46,852 bases of DNA from a bacterium TMED217. GTDB lineage: Bacteria > Fidelibacterota > Marinisomatia > Marinisomatales > UBA1611. The notes under the pieces were generated by a model. The model made no database searches and was not told the origin of the DNA. It saw only the letters and a program-made list of their open reading frames with translations. The translations under genes were made by a program, and so were the position numbers. Positions within the stretch are counted from its first letter, which is position 1. Every line of letters begins with the position of its first letter. The stretch spans positions 1 through 46,852 of the forward strand of contig NHJO01000005.1 in assembly GCA_002169695.1 (NCBI GenBank), read 5' to 3'. Of this stretch, positions 1-7,881 are shown piece after piece.

Positions 1-144
1 GAAGATAAAGTTGAAGATAAAGTTGAAGATAAAAAAGAAGATAAAGTTGAAGATAAAAAAGAAGATAAAGTTGAAGATAAAAAAGAAGATAAAGTTGAAG
101 ATAAAAAAGAAGATAAAAAAGAAGATAAAAAAGAAGATAAAAAA
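1..144 (+). repeat. Twelve tandem 12-bp coding repeats (EDKV/EDKK)
   Basis: Twelve back-to-back 12-base units run from base 1 to 144, each GAAGATAAAGTT or GAAGATAAAAAA. In order the fourth codon gives V V K V K V K V K K K K. The array is in frame with the probable rpsF tail and may continue upstream of the window. Such arrays change length by slippage, so copy number probably varies between strains. Confidence 0.95.
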
Positions 145-183
145 GAAGATATTTTAATTGAAAAAAATGAGGAGGTAGAATAA
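1..183 (+). CDS. rpsF: Probable 30S ribosomal protein S6, C-terminal tail (partial)
   Basis: This frame is open from the first base of the window and stops with TAA at 181-183, sharing its last base with the ATG of rpsR. What is visible is only a low-complexity tail of twelve four-residue units, EDKV or EDKK, followed by a short acidic end. No S6 core domain is inside the window, so the name rests on gene order: rpsF usually precedes rpsR and rplI. An ssb gene, often found between rpsF and rpsR, would be the alternative identity. The tail is highly charged and surely disordered. A strong GGAGGT at 171-176 inside this gene serves rpsR. Confidence 0.6.
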   Translation, partial: EDKVEDKVEDKKEDKVEDKKEDKVEDKKEDKVEDKKEDKKEDKKEDKKEDILIEKNEEVE

Positions 184-410
184 TGGCTTTTCAAACAAGA
201 AGAAAATATTGTTTTTTTAAAGAAAATAATATCAGTGAAGTTGACTATAAAGATGTCAAGTTATTAAAAAGATTTACAAATGATAATGGTAAGATTATGC
301 CTCGTCGAGTTACAGGTACAAGTGCGAGGATGCATCGCAAGGTTGTGAGTGCTATTAAGCGAGCGAGAACAATAGGTTTAATGCCTTTTATTAATAATGG
401 TTCTGAATAA
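183..410 (+). CDS. rpsR: 30S ribosomal protein S18
   Basis: This 75-residue protein has the S18 core: an N-terminal KYCFFKE segment, then the basic stretch RRVTGTSARMHRKV that contacts 16S rRNA, then a helix rich in Arg and Lys. S18 pairs with S6 on the platform of the small subunit. Length is normal for the family. The start is fixed by the GGAGGT Shine-Dalgarno at 171-176, six bases before ATG. It overlaps the upstream stop by one base and is followed 18 bases later by rplI, the classical S6-S18-L9 order. Confidence 0.97.
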   Translation: MAFQTRRKYCFFKENNISEVDYKDVKLLKRFTNDNGKIMPRRVTGTSARMHRKVVSAIKRARTIGLMPFINNGSE

Positions 411-428
411 TATTAACGAGGTTAGATT

Positions 429-872
429 ATGGAAATTATTTTATTAAGTGATGTTGAAAACTTAGGTCAGTCTGGTGATATAATTAATGTTAAACCTGGA
501 TTTGCAAGGAATAAATTAATACCTCAGGGGTTGGCACTTAGAGCTTCAAGTAGGAATGTAGCAATCGCGAAAGAGAAAAAGAAAACGGCTGGTATTAAGT
601 TAGAAAGGGAAAATCAAGCACTAGAGCTTTTAGCTAAAAAATTAAGTAATGTTGAACTTACTATTGAGGTAAAAGTTGGCGAAGAGGAAAAAATGTTTGG
701 CTCAATTACCAATAAAGATATTCATAATGAATTAATAGAAAAAGGCTTTGAATTAGATAAAAACCAGATATTCATTAAAGAGCCTATTAAAGCTTTAGGC
801 ATTTTCCATGTTAATGTAAAAATAGCAAAAGATATTACATCTGATGTAAAACTATATGTAATTAAAGGTTAA
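429..872 (+). CDS. rplI: 50S ribosomal protein L9
   Basis: This is a 147-residue L9, a two-domain protein that binds 23S rRNA near the L1 stalk. The N-terminal domain shows the expected VENLGQSGDIINVKPGFARN segment, then a long charged connecting helix at about residues 42-75. The C-terminal domain carries EEKMFGSIT at about residue 85 onward. Length matches the family. A GAGGT about seven bases before the ATG supports the start. It follows rpsR by 18 bases and precedes priA by 19 bases, so all three are probably cotranscribed. Confidence 0.97.
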   Translation: MEIILLSDVENLGQSGDIINVKPGFARNKLIPQGLALRASSRNVAIAKEKKKTAGIKLERENQALELLAKKLSNVELTIEVKVGEEEKMFGSITNKDIHNELIEKGFELDKNQIFIKEPIKALGIFHVNVKIAKDITSDVKLYVIKG

Positions 873-891
873 TCTTTAATATCTATATATA

Positions 892-3129
892 ATGTTTGCT
901 GAAGTTGCGCTTTCTATATCTACATTTCAATCTTTTACATATAAAGTCCCTAGTAATTTAAATTCCATTGCCCAGGTTGGATTACGTGTTCAAGTTCCAC
1001 TTGGTAATCGTTCATTATCTGGTATTATTATATCATTAAAAAGAAGTACATCTTATGATGGTGATATTAAAAACATTATAGATATAATTGATGATTCACC
1101 AGTATTTACAAAAGAATTGTGGGCATTAATAGAATGGATTAGTTATTATTATATAGTCCCTATTGGGAAAGTGTTTAATTCAGCTTTATCAATTAATATT
1201 TCTAATAAATATAAGCCTCAAATGAGTTGGTATGCTCAGTATATTCCTTCTGAAAATAAAAATCAAATTAAAGACTTAAAAAAAAATGCCCCAAAACAGT
1301 TCCAAGTATATAAAAATATTAAGAAAGCTTCTCCTTTATTATTGAAAGTATCATTATTAAAAAGTATTTGTTCTAACCCTCTTTCAATTTGCAGATCTCT
1401 TGAATTAAAAAAATTAATTAAAATATTAAAAAAGGATAAAAAGTCTATCACAAATGATTTTTCACTTCATTCAGAAAAAAAAAATATTCAATATAATTCG
1501 GATCAAAATAGGGTAATAAATGAACTAACTAAATCAATTGATAATGAAAAATTCAAAACTCATTTATTGCATGGGGTAACAGGGAGTGGTAAGACAGAAG
1601 TATTCATTGAAATAATAAAAAGGGTTGTTGGTCAAGGTAAAACGGCTCTTATTTTAATACCTGAAATTTCTTTAACACCTCAGATTGCAGGTCGTTTTAA
1701 ATCTGTTTTTGGTAGCTTAACTACTTTGTGGCATTCAAAACTAACTAAAGCTCAACGTTCTTCAACATGGTTAAAGATTAACAATGGAGATTGTAAAATA
1801 GTCATAGGTGCTAGGAGTGCAATATTTACGCCATTGAAAAATTTAGGCTTAATTATCGTTGATGAAGAGCATGACTCTTCATATAAACAAGATTCGCCAT
1901 CTCCAAGATACCATGCAAGGGATGTAGCCATTATGCGTGCGAAAATTGAGAACGTCAATATAGTTTTATCAAGTGCTACCCCTAGTTTAGAAAGTTATCA
2001 TAATTACAAGATTAATAAGTATAATTATTTGAGTTTACCAAATAGATATGGAAAAGCAATATATCCTACGGTGAAAGTTGTCGATTTAATAAAAGAAAGT
2101 GAAGAGACAGGAAAACAAAATATAGTAATATCAGGTTCTTTATTGGATAAGATTGAAAATAAAATCAATAAAAATGAACAAGTGTTATTGATTCAAAACA
2201 GGAGAGGATTTTCACCTTCTGTAAAATGTTCGGATTGTGGTGAAATGGCAATGTGTTTAGCTTGTAAAACACCTCTTACTTATCATAAATATGATAACAA
2301 CCTTAAATGTCATTTATGTGGTTATATTGAGTTTAAATCATTTGATAATTGCAAAAATTGTCAAAGTAGTAATCTTTTTTATATGGGTACTGGAACTCAA
2401 AAAGTTGAAAATATATTGCAAAAAACTTTTCCACAAGCTCGTATCTCAAGAGTTGACCATGATAGTGTCAAAGGTAAATTAGATATGGTTACTATATTGC
2501 AGTCTTTTTATGATGGTGAAATAGATATTCTAATTGGGACTCAAATGATTGCAAAGGGTTTAGATTTTCCTGATATAACTTTAGTTGGAATAATTAATGC
2601 TGATTTAGGCTTGCATATGCCGGACTTTCGATCAAGTGAAAGAATTTTTCAATTAATTTATCAAGCAGCGGGGAGGTCTGGAAGAGGAGAAAAAGAAGGG
2701 CAAGTGATTATTCAGACATATGATAGTGAAAACCCAGTAATTAAAGCAGCTGCAAAATTAGATTTAAATGAATACTATAAGACTATGTTAGAAGATAGAT
2801 TTATCTTGAAATATCCTCCTTATAGTTGGATAACCAAAATTGAATTTATAGGTCCTAAATCTAAGTCTGTGCTGTCTTTATCAAATAAAATTAGGCGTAA
2901 TTTATTAAGTAAGTTTAAAGGATTAGAAATATTGGGACCAGCAGCATGTTTTAAAGAAAAAATAAAAAATAATTATAGGTATCAATTAGTATTAAAATCT
3001 TTAAAGAAATATGATTCGAATGGAGAAAAATTACATTTATTTATTAATGATAATTTTATAAAAAACAATAACTCTAGCAATGGTTCAAATAAAATCAATA
3101 TTCATGTTGATCCAATATCAATGATATGA
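892..3129 (+). CDS. priA: Primosomal protein N', replication restart helicase PriA
   Basis: This 745-residue superfamily 2 helicase reloads the replisome at stalled forks. The N-terminal 3'-DNA-binding region (about 1-110) is followed by Walker A GVTGSGKTE near residue 229, a DEEH box (VDEEHDSSYKQD) and the SSATPSLES motif. Four CxxC pairs forming the two zinc sites lie in the segment after RRGFSPS. The helicase C domain has GTQMIAKGLDFP and QAAGRSGRG. Length is typical. It lies between rplI and an outer-membrane gene whose ATG overlaps its stop by four bases. Confidence 0.96.
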   Translation: MFAEVALSISTFQSFTYKVPSNLNSIAQVGLRVQVPLGNRSLSGIIISLKRSTSYDGDIKNIIDIIDDSPVFTKELWALIEWISYYYIVPIGKVFNSALSINISNKYKPQMSWYAQYIPSENKNQIKDLKKNAPKQFQVYKNIKKASPLLLKVSLLKSICSNPLSICRSLELKKLIKILKKDKKSITNDFSLHSEKKNIQYNSDQNRVINELTKSIDNEKFKTHLLHGVTGSGKTEVFIEIIKRVVGQGKTALILIPEISLTPQIAGRFKSVFGSLTTLWHSKLTKAQRSSTWLKINNGDCKIVIGARSAIFTPLKNLGLIIVDEEHDSSYKQDSPSPRYHARDVAIMRAKIENVNIVLSSATPSLESYHNYKINKYNYLSLPNRYGKAIYPTVKVVDLIKESEETGKQNIVISGSLLDKIENKINKNEQVLLIQNRRGFSPSVKCSDCGEMAMCLACKTPLTYHKYDNNLKCHLCGYIEFKSFDNCKNCQSSNLFYMGTGTQKVENILQKTFPQARISRVDHDSVKGKLDMVTILQSFYDGEIDILIGTQMIAKGLDFPDITLVGIINADLGLHMPDFRSSERIFQLIYQAAGRSGRGEKEGQVIIQTYDSENPVIKAAAKLDLNEYYKTMLEDRFILKYPPYSWITKIEFIGPKSKSVLSLSNKIRRNLLSKFKGLEILGPAACFKEKIKNNYRYQLVLKSLKKYDSNGEKLHLFINDNFIKNNNSSNGSNKINIHVDPISMI

Positions 3130-4022
3130 AAAAAATATTTTATTTTATTTTATTTTTTTCTTTAAGAGCAGAAACAGTTTCTCCAAGCTTGTTTTCTTGG
3201 TTTTCTGCTTCAAAATTAGCGCAGGCTGGTGGAGGTAGTTTAATTATAACGCCAACTTCTAGATCAGGGAATGCAGCAAACAGTTTATTAGGGAGAAGAT
3301 TTTCCACCTCATTTATTTTATATCCAGCAGGTATCCAAGCACAGTCTGTGGCTCTTTCAATTCCTAAGGTGGATAAATTAATAACAGCTGGAATTAATCA
3401 TTTATCTTATGGAACGTTTCAAGGGTTTGATGAGCATGCAATCCCAACTAATAATTATACTGCAAGTGATACATGGTTTAGAATAGGTTATTCAGGTTTA
3501 TTAAAAAGATTCCCAATTCGTTATGGCATAAACAATCAATTATTATCATCAAGTTTAGAAGATTATAATCTAACCCAATATTATTGTTCATTAGGTTTAA
3601 TATGGGAGATAAAAAAATATAAAATAGATATTGGTTTTTCAACAAATGATATATTATTAATTGAGAATTCAATTAATAATTCTGATGAAAATTCTTCTAT
3701 AAAATATAATTTAGGAATTTATAAGCAATTAGCTTATCTCCCATTAAAAATTTCAATAGATTATTTAATAATTAATAGCTCTAATATTAAAGATTATTTT
3801 ATTAGCGGGATTTTTTCTATTTCAAAAAATTTTACTTTAAGTTTGGGAACATCAACAAGAAAATATAGTCAAAATATAAATCAAAGTGTGATTAATACTA
3901 TTTTAGGTTCTAGTGGGGTTGGGATTAATTATATAAATAAAGAAATAGCAGTTAGTTATGGATTGTATTTTTATGGTACAGGCGGCTGGACCAATGGATT
4001 AGATTTGAGTATTAATTTTTAG
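3126..4022 (+). CDS. Outer-membrane beta-barrel protein, PorV/PorQ-like
   Basis: This 298-residue protein begins with a hydrophobic signal peptide (MKKIFYFILFFSLRAE). The mature part opens with a small-residue segment LAQAGGGSLIITPT resembling the start of PorV/PorQ/UPF0164-type barrels. Alternating amphipathic strands continue to the terminal LDLSINF, whose final Phe is the usual barrel insertion signal. No catalytic motif is visible. Its ATG overlaps the priA stop as ATGA, and a lipase-like gene begins eight bases downstream. The two may be cotranscribed, and the barrel could help surface exposure of the lipase, which is conjecture. The exact family is uncertain. Confidence 0.6.
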   Translation: MKKIFYFILFFSLRAETVSPSLFSWFSASKLAQAGGGSLIITPTSRSGNAANSLLGRRFSTSFILYPAGIQAQSVALSIPKVDKLITAGINHLSYGTFQGFDEHAIPTNNYTASDTWFRIGYSGLLKRFPIRYGINNQLLSSSLEDYNLTQYYCSLGLIWEIKKYKIDIGFSTNDILLIENSINNSDENSSIKYNLGIYKQLAYLPLKISIDYLIINSSNIKDYFISGIFSISKNFTLSLGTSTRKYSQNINQSVINTILGSSGVGINYINKEIAVSYGLYFYGTGGWTNGLDLSINF

Positions 4023-4030
4023 TTTTTATA

Positions 4031-5233
4031 ATGAAACGTTTTTTTTTCCTTAGTTTTTTTATACGAGTATTATTTTCACAAAATGATTATCCAATTGTTT
4101 TAATTCATGGTTTTTTTGGGTGGGGTAATGATGAAATGGGCAATTATCGCTATTGGGGCGGATATAAAGATATTCAAAAAATGTATGAAGAGAATGGTTT
4201 TATAGTTTATAATGTTTCAATTGGACCAATATCATCTAATTGGGATCGTGCGATAGAGGTTTATTATCAATTAAAAGGCGGTCAAATAGATTATGGGTTT
4301 AAACATTCTAATAAATATGATTTAATTCAAAAACCGCCTGACAAAAGGTATGATGGTTTATATCCTCAATGGGATAAAAATCACCCTGTACATTTAATCG
4401 GGCATAGTATGGGTGGGCAGACTGCTCGAATGTTGCAATTTTTATTGGAAACTGAAATTTTAGAAAATGATTCACTTAATATAAAAGAAAACTCTGATCT
4501 ATTGGGATTAGCTAGAAAAGGATGGATAGCTAGTATAACATCTTTAGCAACACCTCATGATGGAAGCACTTTAGCAGATATTGTAACAAAAACTTTTCCT
4601 TTTGTACAATATTTTATTGGTCTGGCAGGGGTAGTAGGAACCAATTTTTATAATTTTGATTTAAGTCAGTGGAATATAAATAGAGCTTTAGATGAAACAT
4701 GGTCTAACTATGTGCAAAGAATGAGAAAGCATAAAGCCTGGGAAACAAAAAATATTAGTTCTTGGGATTTAAGTTTAGATGGTGCTGCAGAATTAAATGG
4801 ATTTTTGAATGCAAGTCCAGATATATATTATTTCTCTTATAATTTTTCTGCGACAAGAAAAGATAATAGAACAGGGTATCATGTCCCTGATAAAGATGTT
4901 TTCTTACTTATTCGTTCAAGGGCGAAGTTATTGGGATCAAAGATAATATTTAAAAAAGATGGGAATGAAACAGATTCAACTTGGTGGGAAAATGATGGAA
5001 TTGTTAATACAAGGTCAATGATGGGTCCAACTACAGGACAAAATGGTCCTGATCCTATTGTCTCATATGTAGAAACTGATCCCCTTATGCAAGGCCAATG
5101 GTATACATTTGAGCCAATTAAACTTGACCACTATCAAAGTGTAGGCCATATGATTTCAAAAGAAAAAAGAGAAATATTAGATTCTATTTATATAAATCAT
5201 GCTAGATTATTATTATCGCTACCTAAATACTAA
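4031..5233 (+). CDS. Secreted triacylglycerol lipase, family I.5-like alpha/beta hydrolase
   Basis: This 400-residue protein has a short signal peptide (about 1-17) and then an alpha/beta-hydrolase core aligning along its length with Geobacillus/Staphylococcus thermoalkalophilic lipases. The oxyanion-hole motif is LIHGFFGWG (24-32). The nucleophile is Ser126 in GHSMGGQTARML, the acid is Asp322 in ENDGIVNTRSM, and the base is probably His367 in KLDHYQS. The family-specific zinc-site region is recognisable at IDYGFKH (86-92) and WDLSLDGAAELN (245-256). One of the two zinc histidines of the Geobacillus enzymes appears replaced. Expected activity is ester hydrolysis of lipids outside the inner membrane. 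Substrate range cannot be read from sequence. Confidence 0.85.
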   Translation: MKRFFFLSFFIRVLFSQNDYPIVLIHGFFGWGNDEMGNYRYWGGYKDIQKMYEENGFIVYNVSIGPISSNWDRAIEVYYQLKGGQIDYGFKHSNKYDLIQKPPDKRYDGLYPQWDKNHPVHLIGHSMGGQTARMLQFLLETEILENDSLNIKENSDLLGLARKGWIASITSLATPHDGSTLADIVTKTFPFVQYFIGLAGVVGTNFYNFDLSQWNINRALDETWSNYVQRMRKHKAWETKNISSWDLSLDGAAELNGFLNASPDIYYFSYNFSATRKDNRTGYHVPDKDVFLLIRSRAKLLGSKIIFKKDGNETDSTWWENDGIVNTRSMMGPTTGQNGPDPIVSYVETDPLMQGQWYTFEPIKLDHYQSVGHMISKEKREILDSIYINHARLLLSLPKY

Positions 5234-5270
5234 ACTTTTTATCATATTAATATATTTGTAATATACAACT

Positions 5271-5693
5271 ATGAATTATGGTGAGTTTTTATCGTCATTT
5301 TTAATTGATTTACAAAGATTATTTAGAGTGGAATTATCTACTGAGGATTTGACTTATAGTCAAACTTTGGCAATAATATCAATACCTAATGATGGGATAG
5401 AGATGTCTGAATTATCTTTATTGCTAGGTTTAGATAATAGTACTGTCACTAGGCTAGTGATAAGGCTAGAGAATAAAGATTGGGTAAAGAGAAAAAAGAG
5501 TAAAAGAGATCAAAGGGCAATCAAGGTTTTTCTAACAAAAAGTGGTATTGAAGTTCAGCAGAACATTGATAAAAAATTAGATGCTATTGGTAAAAAAATA
5601 TATATAAATATTAATGAAAATAAAAAAGACAATCTTTTTGATTCATTATCTTTATTTCAATGGACATTAAAAAAAATATTTTTAAAAAAATAA
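5271..5693 (+). CDS. MarR-family transcriptional regulator
   Basis: This 140-residue winged-helix protein has MarR architecture. N-terminal dimerisation helices are followed by a helix-turn-helix around residues 43-72 (MSELSLLLGLDNSTVTRLV). Then comes a basic wing containing KRKKSKRDQRAIKVFLT, and a C-terminal helix. The Arg/Lys-rich DQR segment is the usual wing signature. Ligand and target are unknown. It sits 37 bases after the lipase gene and 10 bases before mutY, so it may be autoregulated or may control the lipase, which is inference. No operator palindrome could be assigned with confidence. Confidence 0.85.
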   Translation: MNYGEFLSSFLIDLQRLFRVELSTEDLTYSQTLAIISIPNDGIEMSELSLLLGLDNSTVTRLVIRLENKDWVKRKKSKRDQRAIKVFLTKSGIEVQQNIDKKLDAIGKKIYININENKKDNLFDSLSLFQWTLKKIFLKK

Positions 5694-5703
5694 ATTTATA
5701 TAA

Positions 5704-6756
5704 ATGAAAATATCAACATCAATATTGAATTGGTTTGATATAGTAAAAAGAGACCTTCCATTTCGTAAAAATAAAAACCCATATAATATATGGGTTTCTG
5801 AAATAATGTTACAGCAAACTAAAGTAGAAACGGTCATTCCTTATTATAATAATTGGATAAAAAAATTTCCTGATGTTATGTCGGTAGCAAAAGCTGAGGA
5901 AGATGTACTATTAAAATCATGGGAAGGGTTGGGATATTACGCGAGATGTAGAAATTTTCATAAAGCTGCAAAAATTTTATGTGAAAATTTTAATTCAAAA
6001 ATACCGCAATCTTGGAATGCCTTTATTGGATTACCAGGAGTTGGAGAATATACTGCGGGGGCAGTTCTTTCAATTGCTTTTAATAAGCCATTTATTGTTT
6101 TAGACGGGAATGTGAAGCGTGTAATGGCTAGAGTCATTGGTAGACGAAAATTGTCAAAATATAATATTAATTTAATTAAACAGACTTTAAAAAAATGGTT
6201 AGATAAAAATAGGCCTGGCGATTTTAATGAAGCACTGATGGAATTAGGGGCATGTATTTGCACTCCTAAAAAACCAAAATGCATTGGATGTCCTATTAAT
6301 ACATTATGTATTGCATATAAGAGCGGTAACCCTCTTAATTATCCAAGTTATATAAGAAAGAAAAGTATCCCTAATTATACATTTGTTGGTGGAGTTATCA
6401 GGGATAAAGATAAAGTTTTAATTCAGAAAAGAAATGAAAAAATGCTTTCTGGGCTATGGGAAATACCAAATAAAAAAATCAATTCAGTAAAAACCTCAAA
6501 AAATGAATTAGAAAATTATATTATTAAACATTATCAGCTTAGTATTAAGATAAAAAAAAAATTAGGAGTAATTAAACATTCATATTCACATTTCAATATG
6601 AATTTAGTTTTATTTGATTGTATAAAATATAGTGGTATAACAAAATCTCAAAAGACATATAAATGGATTAAAAAATCTGAAATTAAAGATTACCCTTTTC
6701 ATAAGGTTAATCATAAAATATTTTCTTTATTTAAATATGATTATTGGACTATATAG
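5704..6756 (+). CDS. mutY: A/G-specific adenine glycosylase MutY
   Basis: MutY removes adenine mispaired with 8-oxoguanine. The 350-residue protein has catalytic Glu33 in SEIMLQQTKV, the helix-hairpin-helix LPGVGEYTAGAV (110-121), and catalytic Asp134 in VLDGNVKRV. The [4Fe-4S] ligands are C186-X6-C193-X2-C196-X5-C202. A NUDIX-like 8-oxoG recognition domain follows from about residue 225 (VGGVIRDKDKVLIQKR). All key residues are present and length is normal. It lies 10 bases after the MarR gene, and its 3' end overlaps plsC by 20 bases. Confidence 0.96.
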   Translation: MKISTSILNWFDIVKRDLPFRKNKNPYNIWVSEIMLQQTKVETVIPYYNNWIKKFPDVMSVAKAEEDVLLKSWEGLGYYARCRNFHKAAKILCENFNSKIPQSWNAFIGLPGVGEYTAGAVLSIAFNKPFIVLDGNVKRVMARVIGRRKLSKYNINLIKQTLKKWLDKNRPGDFNEALMELGACICTPKKPKCIGCPINTLCIAYKSGNPLNYPSYIRKKSIPNYTFVGGVIRDKDKVLIQKRNEKMLSGLWEIPNKKINSVKTSKNELENYIIKHYQLSIKIKKKLGVIKHSYSHFNMNLVLFDCIKYSGITKSQKTYKWIKKSEIKDYPFHKVNHKIFSLFKYDYWTI

Positions 6757-7456
6757 AACAATTATTTCTATAGTGCTTTGGCCAATATGGTTTATATATC
6801 TAATCATTATACTTCCGATTTTCTTATTTTATATAATATTAGTTAATAAAAAATATTATCATTATTTCTTAAGACCGATGTCTTATTTATTTTGTTTATT
6901 GGGTGGCCAAATAGTAAAACAAAGTGGAGACATTCCTGATCCAAAGAATGGGCCATTTTTATATATTATAAATCATGAATCTCTTTTTGATCATTTTGTA
7001 ATTGGTCAATATATTAAACATTATGTGACTGCAATAGCTAAGTATGAGCAATTTAAATACCCTCTATGGGGTGATGTTGCAAAGTTTTATGGGATTGTAC
7101 CTATTGACAGACTAAATACAGTAAAAGCAGTAGGTAGTTTAAAAAAAGTAGAAAAAGAAATTTTAAAAAATAAGGTTTCATTTTTAATAGCTCCAGAAGG
7201 CACTAGGTCTATAGATGGTAAATTAGGTGAATTCAAAAAAGGCGCTTTTCATATAGCAAAAAATACAGGAATTAATATTGTCCCTATAATTATTAATGGT
7301 TCTTATGAAGCAAAAAGAAAATCAGATTGGCGTTTATCTCCTGGCAAGATTAATATCCACTTTTCAAATGTTATTAGTTTTGATTTATATGCAGATATGT
7401 CAATTAATGAGCTAAGAGATTATGTTCGTGGTAAGATAAAGGATTTTGTAGATTAG
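6737..7456 (+). CDS. plsC: 1-acyl-sn-glycerol-3-phosphate acyltransferase
   Basis: This is a 239-residue membrane acyltransferase of phospholipid synthesis, converting lysophosphatidate to phosphatidate. A hydrophobic N-terminal region spans about residues 8-36. The catalytic HX4D motif is in NHESLFDHF at about 77-85, and the phosphate-binding motif APEGTRS lies near residue 152. A third conserved block is VPIIINGSYEA. The start overlaps the last 20 bases of mutY. A downstream start would cut the N-terminal membrane segment, so the ATG at 6737 is preferred. A DoxX-like gene follows after seven bases. Confidence 0.92.
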   Translation: MIIGLYRTIISIVLWPIWFIYLIIILPIFLFYIILVNKKYYHYFLRPMSYLFCLLGGQIVKQSGDIPDPKNGPFLYIINHESLFDHFVIGQYIKHYVTAIAKYEQFKYPLWGDVAKFYGIVPIDRLNTVKAVGSLKKVEKEILKNKVSFLIAPEGTRSIDGKLGEFKKGAFHIAKNTGINIVPIIINGSYEAKRKSDWRLSPGKINIHFSNVISFDLYADMSINELRDYVRGKIKDFVD

Positions 7457-7463
7457 TATTAAT

Positions 7464-7868
7464 ATGCAGCTGTTGAATCATAGCGTTATAGAAGTTGTTC
7501 AGATTTTAGTTTCAATATTTTTTTCTATAGTATTTTTCCAATCTGGTATAGATAAAATTATAGATAGAGATGGTAACGTTTCTTTTTTTAAAGATCATTT
7601 TAACAAAACTCCACTACAAGGTGTTACTGCATTAATGTTAACAATGTTAACAATGCTAGAGTTAGCTACAGCAACGGTCTGTTTTTTGGGATGTTTTAAT
7701 AGTCTGATTTATAGAAGCTCAGTCTTTATTTTTTTTGGATTAATTCTTTGTGCTATTGTATTGCTATTATTGTTATTTGGGCAACGAATTGCAAAAGATT
7801 ATGTTGGGGCAGCTGACATCACAATATATTTTATTTTGTGTATTATTACTATTATGAGTTTTAAATAA
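7464..7868 (+). CDS. DoxX/MauE-like four-TM membrane protein
   Basis: This 134-residue protein has four predicted membrane helices (about 9-27, 52-78, 84-105 and 115-132). The first is followed by SGIDKIIDRDGN, which resembles the FxxSGxxKL segment of DoxX proteins. Family members are linked to quinone or thiol redox functions, but no specific activity can be read here. It is packed between plsC (seven bases upstream) and the aminopeptidase C gene (13 bases downstream). Confidence 0.65.
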   Translation: MQLLNHSVIEVVQILVSIFFSIVFFQSGIDKIIDRDGNVSFFKDHFNKTPLQGVTALMLTMLTMLELATATVCFLGCFNSLIYRSSVFIFFGLILCAIVLLLLLFGQRIAKDYVGAADITIYFILCIITIMSFK

Positions 7869-7881
7869 AAGGATAACTATT

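Noticed and set aside
1-144. Tandem repeat as a CRISPR-like or satellite array
   Set aside because: Units are 12 bases without spacers and stay in one open frame ending at a proper stop, so they are a coding repeat.
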